Part shown: positions 7,273-11,377 of the stretch, piece by piece
Position numbering within the stretch: position 1 is the stretch's first letter
How the letters are laid out: every line of letters starts with the position of its first letter
Source: Methanosarcina sp.
Lineage (GTDB): Archaea > Halobacteriota > Methanosarcinia > Methanosarcinales > Methanosarcinaceae
NCBI GenBank assembly: GCA_003157235.1
Contig: PMJC01000380.1
Location: 6,167-17,543 of the forward strand
DNA: 11,377 bases
Direction of reading: 5' to 3'
Position numbers and translations under genes: made by a program
The notes under the pieces: model-generated
The model's database searches: none
Seen by the model: only the letters and a program-made list of their open reading frames with translations
What the model was told of the DNA's origin: nothing

Positions 7273-7296
7273 TTTACAACCACCCAATCAAATATT

Positions 7297-7317
7297 GGAT
7301 TTTTTAGAAATTCTCTT
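7297..7317. repeat. solo end of the 88-bp element
   Basis: GGATTTTTTAGAAATTCTCTT resembles the right end of copy 3 (GGATTTATCGAAATACTCTT) with one inserted base and a few substitutions. It lies 25 bases past that copy and may be left from an older insertion. The similarity is short and AT-rich, so chance is possible. Confidence 0.25.
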
Positions 7318-7415
7318 GAAACTTCTCAGCCAGATTAGATGTCTCTGACTAGACTGAAAGGATCCAAAGGAATAACCTATTATTTTTTAACTTCTTAATG
7401 AAGTAATTCTTCAAG

Positions 7416-8597
7416 TTATGTTTTCATTTTCTGAGCCAGCTCTCGACCTATTTTCTCAACATTTTTTAAATCTTCATCGCTTGCTCTACCTCTCACTTGG
7501 AGGTTTCCCACAACCTCCATTTTTAAAGGGATAAGAATCTCTTCGGCTTGTTTGACCGCTCCTCCACCCCATCCAAAGGACCCGAGTACAACACCATACT
7601 TTGCTGGTGGATTGAGAGCTTTTACTAGGTAAGTACCGTAAAGGGCAAGCGGATGCATACCTCCAAGAACGGTAGGCGCTCCAATAATAATAGCACGGGA
7701 ATCAACTAGCTCCCTTGCAACATCTCCAATATCTGAGATTGCAAGATCATACATTTTAACATCTACCCCTTCTTTAAGAAGGGTCTCTGCAATTGTCCGA
7801 ACCATATCTAGAGTGGATCTCCACATACTAACATAGACGATAAGAGCTTTATTCTCTGTTTCTCCTGCAGTCCATTTAACATACGGGCCCATAATACGGT
7901 TTGGATTTGTATAAATCGGCCCATGGCTAGGCGCAATAATTTTTATATCAAGATTCTTTATTTTTTCAAGAGCTTTTACCCCCATTTTCCCGAAGGGCAT
8001 AATTATTTCTCCATAATAGCGTTTTGCAAAAGGAATAAGATCTTCGATATCTTCATCATAGATTCCCTGGGCTGTGTGGGCTCCGAAAAAATCGCACGGG
8101 AAAAGAACTTTATCTTCAGGTAGGTATGTAAACATCGTCTCAGGCCAATGAAGCCAGGGTGCTTCTATAAAACGGAGAGTCTTTCCACCCAAATCAAGGT
8201 TGTCTCCGCCAGCAACTATTTTGATCCGGGCTTCAGGCAGCTCATGATAGAGCCTGGCCATATTTACTCCTTTTTCGGTTGTGATAAATAAGGCATTTGG
8301 AGCTTTTTCTAGGATAAATCTGATCGCATTGCTGTGGTCCGGTTCTGCATGATTCATAATCAAGTAATCAAGCTTTTCCAGATCTGATATCATATTGATT
8401 TTTGCTTCGAGTTCCTCTTCAAAACCCGGATTCACTGTATCTATTAGAGCTGTTCTCTGTTCACCTTTCACGAGGTATGAGTTGTAGCTCGTGCCATCTG
8501 GCAGAGGAATTAAAGCATCAAACATCCTGCGGGTCAAGTCTTTTGCCCCAACACTAAAAACATTATTGGAAATCTCTGGAATATTATAAGTTTTCAT
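7416..8597 (-). CDS. fprA: F420H2 oxidase, A-type flavoprotein (flavodiiron)
   Basis: This 393-residue soluble flavodiiron protein takes electrons from reduced coenzyme F420 and reduces O2 to water, protecting the oxygen-sensitive methanogenesis enzymes. An N-terminal metallo-beta-lactamase-like half carries the diiron ligands: His83, Glu85, Asp87 and His88 in NHAEPDHSN, His150 in PWLHWPE, Asp169 in CDFFGAH and His225 in APSHGPIY. A C-terminal flavodoxin half (about 250-393) binds FMN, with loops at VSMWRSTLDM, GAPTVLGGMHP and GSFGWGGGA. The binuclear ligand set is complete, so it should be active. There is no extra rubredoxin domain. The start is ATG 8597, with GGAGG six bases upstream; the earlier ATG at 8609 would overlap that site. 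It is alone, facing the recombinase gene across about 550 bases. A nitric-oxide reductase role, as in bacterial FprA relatives, is the alternative, but F420 use is usual in methanogens. Confidence 0.93.
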   Translation of the reverse strand: MKTYNIPEISNNVFSVGAKDLTRRMFDALIPLPDGTSYNSYLVKGEQRTALIDTVNPGFEEELEAKINMISDLEKLDYLIMNHAEPDHSNAIRFILEKAPNALFITTEKGVNMARLYHELPEARIKIVAGGDNLDLGGKTLRFIEAPWLHWPETMFTYLPEDKVLFPCDFFGAHTAQGIYDEDIEDLIPFAKRYYGEIIMPFGKMGVKALEKIKNLDIKIIAPSHGPIYTNPNRIMGPYVKWTAGETENKALIVYVSMWRSTLDMVRTIAETLLKEGVDVKMYDLAISDIGDVARELVDSRAIIIGAPTVLGGMHPLALYGTYLVKALNPPAKYGVVLGSFGWGGGAVKQAEEILIPLKMEVVGNLQVRGRASDEDLKNVEKIGRELAQKMKT

Positions 8598-8602
8598 AAT
8601 TT

Positions 8603-8607
8603 CCTCC
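8603..8607 (-). promoter_or_regulatory. ribosome-binding site choosing the fprA start
   Basis: On the minus strand GGAGG lies five to six bases before the ATG at 8597. The site overlaps the codons that follow the alternative ATG at 8609, which itself has no purine-rich site, so the shorter protein is preferred. Confidence 0.8.
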
Positions 8608-9130
8608 ATTCTACATGATGGAATTTAAAAACCATAACTAAATTTTGAACTATTCCCATCAATCTGATAACTATTCATCAAAATTTCCGCTTTTTCAGGT
8701 GCATAAGTTTCCGTTGATATAGAATGATACCATCAAACTTCAACAAATGAACTAAATGCTGGAATTTCAGCACATAACCATCTGAAATGACAGATTTGTA
8801 GACTTAGGAATATGCGCTTGAAATATGGGAGTACATAATTTATTTGATGTATACTTTGCATTTTTAAAATATCTAATTATCTCAAATATATCGAGATATT
8901 AATATACTTTTAACAATTATATCAATTTAATTATACTTTAGCCGATTTTTTACTAATAATGTTGCTAAGGTGACCATTAGTTCTTGCGACAAAAATGAGT
9001 AGAGACACCTCAAACTTTATTTCAGTAGAATACCCACAGCGTGTTGAGGGGATAGAAAACTTCCCATAGAACCATTATTAACTAACTGATTTATATTTCA
9101 AGCTACCTTTGAATTTTATAAATGGAACCA
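8608..9130. other. fprA upstream region, no gene seen
   Basis: This AT-rich stretch must contain the fprA promoter, read on the minus strand. GGTTTTTAAATT (about 8622-8633) is TATA-like but close to the start codon, and AAATTTAG near 8640-8648 fits better for a short leader. TGCTG-6 bases-CAGCA (8757-8772) and TATCTC-9 bases-GAGATA (about 8878-8898) are small inverted repeats of unknown meaning. The last part may hold the left end of the tnpA relic that follows, but no recognisable end structure is visible. Confidence 0.4.
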
Positions 9131-9519
9131 TGTGATGGAAATCGTTGTGTCTATAAAAATAAGACACTATATATTTTTTTGGTGAGTATCGTAAAAAAAC
9201 TATCTTCGGCAGTGATATCATCCATTGTTTAAAAAAACATCTACATTGACATTGGTAAAAGATACTATTTTGAGTTTGATGCAACCGGCAATGATGGTGA
9301 TCATGTATATCTTTTCGTTAGTGCTGAACCAAAATATTATATATCAAAAGTGATGCAGGTTATACAAAATATCACAGCGATAAAAATCTTTAAAGAATCT
9401 ATGTAATTAAAAAAGATATCGATGATAAGCTGTGGAGTGATGGAGATCGCATTCGAGCTCTTTATGGTTGTACAACTCCAAATGGCATTAAAAGCTATAT
9501 TGAAAATCAGGTAAACTAG
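9131..9519 (+). pseudogene. dead IS200/IS605-family tnpA transposase
   Basis: Pieces of a TnpA Y1 transposase appear in order but in shifting frames: RCVYK, then IRHYIFFW, then EYRKKTIFG, then YYFEFDATGNDGDHVYLFVS with AEPKYYISKVMQVIQNITA, then KLWSDGDRIRALYG and IKSYIENQ. At least four frame changes and a stop at 9404-9406 separate them. The HUH metal motif HxH reads HVY (9302-9310), so one histidine is lost. The tyrosine expected after WSDG (as in WSDGYFVRTVG) is also absent. Both active-site elements are therefore gone. No tnpB partner is present downstream and no subterminal hairpins were identified. In life the enzyme moves single-stranded DNA. The relic lies beside tRNA-Ala and is clearly old. 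Confidence 0.82.
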
Positions 9520-9741
9520 GAAAAAAGAAAATCACGTAAGTAAATGAAAATATTTGATTAAAAATGTTTCTTTTATAACCAGAGCAGTGGCGCGATCTTA
9601 CCACGTTATTTGAAATGGTGTATGTACTCACCACCAAAATTTTGATATTAAGCGAATTTTTTTGATCCAGCTAACACTTTGTGAACAAGTGTACACAAAG
9701 TACAAAGGTAGTGTTTGTTAGAACTATTAAGGATTTTCAAA
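9520..9741. other. gap between tnpA relic and tRNA-Ala
   Basis: There is no gene. ACTTTGTG (9676-9683) and CACAAAGT (9694-9701) form a perfect 8-bp inverted repeat with a 10-base loop that contains part of the palindrome GTGTACAC (9689-9696). CTAACA and TGTTAG at 9671 and 9716 enclose the group. It could be a processing or termination structure after the tRNA on the minus strand, or an end of the lost insertion sequence. Confidence 0.4.
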
Positions 9742-9813
9742 TGGACTCGACGGGATTTGAACCCGTGGCCTTTACGTTGCGAACGTAACGATCTTCCCCT
9801 GATCTACGAGCCC
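9742..9813 (-). tRNA. tRNA-Ala (anticodon CGC)
   Basis: The minus strand folds into a complete 72-base cloverleaf. The acceptor GGGCTCG pairs with CGAGTCC and includes the G3-U70 wobble pair that marks alanine tRNAs. The D arm is GATC/GATC. The anticodon stem TTACG/CGTAA encloses the loop TTCGCAA, giving anticodon CGC for codon GCG. The variable loop has five bases, and the T arm is ACGGG-TTCAAAT-CCCGT. The discriminator is A, and the CCA end is not encoded. There is no intron. It follows aEF-1beta in the same direction, with 59 bases between. An AT-rich TTTTTATATAAT (about 9827-9838) upstream may serve as a promoter or as the end signal of the previous gene, but its spacing to the mature 5' end is short for a promoter. 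Confidence 0.97.
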
Positions 9814-9872
9814 TTTAAGGAAAGGGATTATATAAAAATGATTTATCCGGGAATATTGGCCGTTTTTTTTGT

Positions 9873-10142
9873 TTAGAAGCGATAGAGTTCCAGAACCTGG
9901 ATGTTTTCGACGCCTGGGACTTTTGCGAAAGCCTCTTCTACAGCTTCGGTTCCACCTTCTCTGTCATTAACAATTAAAGTGACGATAAGAGCCTTCAACC
10001 CGAAAGCGATAGGTTCTTCAATAATATCCCCATGAAGGTCAGCACCTACTGGAATTGCACCTTTGATCTTTTCTTTTAACTCTACAAGGTTAGTATCAAC
10101 ACTTTCAGGCATGATTTTCATTTTTGCTGCAACTTCACCCAT
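9873..10142 (-). CDS. ef1b: archaeal elongation factor 1-beta (nucleotide exchange)
   Basis: This 89-residue protein is the archaeal exchange factor that replaces GDP by GTP on elongation factor 1-alpha, as EF-Ts does in bacteria. It corresponds to only the C-terminal exchange domain of the eukaryotic protein. Typical sequence includes MGEVAAKMKIMPESVDTNL at the start, KIKGAIP, EEPIAFGLKALIV in the middle, then GGTEAVEEAFAKVPGVENIQV and the end LELYRF. The start is taken at 10142 because GAGAGGT lies six bases before it and homologues begin MGEVAAKM; the longer version from 10157 would contain this site. It follows the zinc-ribbon gene by about 96 bases in the same direction, a pairing common in archaea, so shared transcription is likely. 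Nothing is odd in it. Confidence 0.95.
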   Translation of the reverse strand: MGEVAAKMKIMPESVDTNLVELKEKIKGAIPVGADLHGDIIEEPIAFGLKALIVTLIVNDREGGTEAVEEAFAKVPGVENIQVLELYRF

Positions 10143-10148
10143 TCTGAT

Positions 10149-10155
10149 ACCTCTC
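10149..10155 (-). promoter_or_regulatory. ribosome-binding site choosing the aEF-1beta start
   Basis: GAGAGGT on the minus strand ends six bases before the ATG at 10142. It is inside the longer frame beginning at 10157, which supports the shorter, family-typical start. Confidence 0.8.
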
Positions 10156-10238
10156 ATCTTTTAGCAAATTCTATTGATCAAGTTCATTTTGGATTTTCTT
10201 ATTACGCGTATCTATATTCTTTAGGACTTTGCCTTAAA

Positions 10239-10454
<216 letters not shown>

Positions 10455-10591
10455 TTACCAGTTAATCAGTGGCTTTAGAATTGATTTTTGCTACTGGAAC
10501 CTTTATCAACTTCAGCTAGTTTAATTATCTGAATTTGAATGATGCTTTTTGGATACGCTTTGCTTCTCCCCTATCATATGCGATATACAAT

Positions 10592-11260
10592 TTAAATATT
10601 CCCCTTTATAGCCGTGCCAAATACAGGCTTTCCGTACAAAGCCTGAATAACCCTTTCGGGATATTTTCCGTTTACAATAAAACACTCCATCCTGTTTTTC
10701 TGCAGAAATGGTGGTAAGGCAGGGTCAATGCAGCTTACGCAACTTCCCTCCAAATCAGTAGCAGAAATTTCCCTAATCAGCTTCCCTTCTTGAAATATTC
10801 CATCTACATCTGTAGCCTTCAAGAGCATTGCGTCCATTTGCCTTGCAACCCATGCAGCAATGGTGTCAGAGGTAACATCCCAAGTATGAGGAAGGGGGTC
10901 TTCGGTTTTGAGGAGACTGTAAGGAAAAAGAATAGACACTCCTTGAGGTATATCTGCTATTGAGTTTGTAGACACAACACTGCTTTTATCCTGTAGGTAG
11001 TAGGCATACTGCTCCATCCCAAGTATAGCTATCCAGTGAGCAGCATCTGCCCCAAAAGAAAAAATTCTGTTAGCTGATCTCACGGTATCAGCAAATATTC
11101 CACCTCCGGGTATAATGAGAATGGAAATGGATAAGCTCTTATAAGCTTGCCTTCGTTCGAAAGCTTTCGTATTTTCGGAATTAAATTCTTGTATCAATCT
11201 ATCCACAAGTTTGGGAGCTTCTTTGATGAGACTTCCTCCTATTTTTACCACTGCTCTCAT
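10592..11260 (-). CDS. mfnE: amino-acid-kinase family protein, MfnE-like
   Basis: The 222-residue protein has the amino-acid-kinase fold. Markers are Lys6 and GGSL (KIGGSLIK, 6-13), the PGGGIFADTVR loop (51-61), HTWDVTSDTIAAWVA (125-139), LLKATDVDGIF (146-156) for nucleotide binding, and the C-terminal VNGKYPERV...GTAIKG. Among archaea this short form fits MfnE, which phosphorylates (5-aminomethyl-furan-3-yl)methyl phosphate to the diphosphate during methanofuran synthesis, making it part of the C1-carrier pathway of methanogenesis. Residues 29-46 look like an extra polar insertion. The start is the ATG at 11260; its ribosome-binding site is weak (GGAATAA). It is the first of three co-oriented genes, 182 bases ahead of the zinc-ribbon gene, so it may be only loosely coupled to it. 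Another substrate (such as a general carbamate or aspartate-like kinase) is possible, but length and motifs favour MfnE. Confidence 0.78.
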   Translation of the reverse strand: MRAVVKIGGSLIKEAPKLVDRLIQEFNSENTKAFERRQAYKSLSISILIIPGGGIFADTVRSANRIFSFGADAAHWIAILGMEQYAYYLQDKSSVVSTNSIADIPQGVSILFPYSLLKTEDPLPHTWDVTSDTIAAWVARQMDAMLLKATDVDGIFQEGKLIREISATDLEGSCVSCIDPALPPFLQKNRMECFIVNGKYPERVIQALYGKPVFGTAIKGNI

Positions 11261-11377
11261 GATTTTATTCCAGCTGAATATTGTATAGTCAAGTCAGCAA
11301 TTAATTACACTCTCATTAGTTCATCATATATTATTATCCAATTTTTAGCAAAGTATTTTGATTTAGCTAATTCTGTA
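11261..11377 (-). promoter_or_regulatory. probable promoter region of the mfnE-like gene
   Basis: Read on the minus strand, AATAATATATGATG (about 11321-11334) is TATA-like and would give a leader of about 40 bases. A second candidate, CTATACAA (11281-11288), would give an almost leaderless transcript, which is less usual here. No operator-like repeat is visible. The window ends before any upstream gene appears. Confidence 0.3.

Noticed and set aside
9078..9284. 68-codon minus-strand frame
   Set aside because: It lies opposite the recognisable tnpA relic and shows no motif of its own.
9742..9813. tRNA-Ala as the attachment site of the recombinase at 6251
   Set aside because: No second copy of the tRNA 3' end was seen anywhere in the window, and the recombinase is about 3 kb away with unrelated genes between.

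Overview
The window looks like a piece of a methanogenic archaeon's chromosome, most likely Methanosarcina. An F420H2 oxidase of the FprA type, a methanofuran-pathway amino-acid kinase (MfnE-like), an archaeal elongation factor 1-beta and its usual zinc-ribbon neighbour all point there. So do the AT-rich DNA, the purine-rich Shine-Dalgarno sites and the very low coding density. The genus is an inference; no rRNA is present.

Layout. Positions 1-2497 hold no intact gene, only short coding-like fragments with stops and frame changes. A secreted NlpC/P60 cysteine peptidase lies at 2498-2986, and a 48-residue cysteine-motif protein at 3620-3766. A frameshifted pentapeptide-repeat relic (4336-4550) sits between two copies of a roughly 88-bp element with terminal inverted repeats (4069-4158 and 4593-4680). 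WrbA (5017-5646) follows, with a promoter region carrying two tandem GATAnnnTATC dyads. Next come a lone tyrosine-recombinase catalytic domain (6251-6859), a possible zinc-ribbon relic (6911-7087) and a third copy of the 88-bp element (7185-7272).

The right-hand part is conserved and lies on the minus strand. FprA is at 7416-8597. After a gap holding a dead IS200/IS605 tnpA (9131-9519) come, in transcription order, mfnE-like kinase (10592-11260), zinc-ribbon protein (10239-10409), aEF-1beta (9873-10142) and tRNA-Ala(CGC) (9742-9813).

How the parts fit. WrbA and FprA are both flavoproteins tied to redox and oxygen stress, but they are convergent and separated by accessory DNA, so they are not an operon. 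The kinase, zinc ribbon and elongation factor are co-oriented and may share transcription. The left two thirds look like an accessory zone filled with decaying genes and small mobile repeats. The most notable items are the 88-bp repeat family, the archaeal NlpC/P60 peptidase and the tandem dyads at the wrbA promoter. I found no clearly new multi-gene system.
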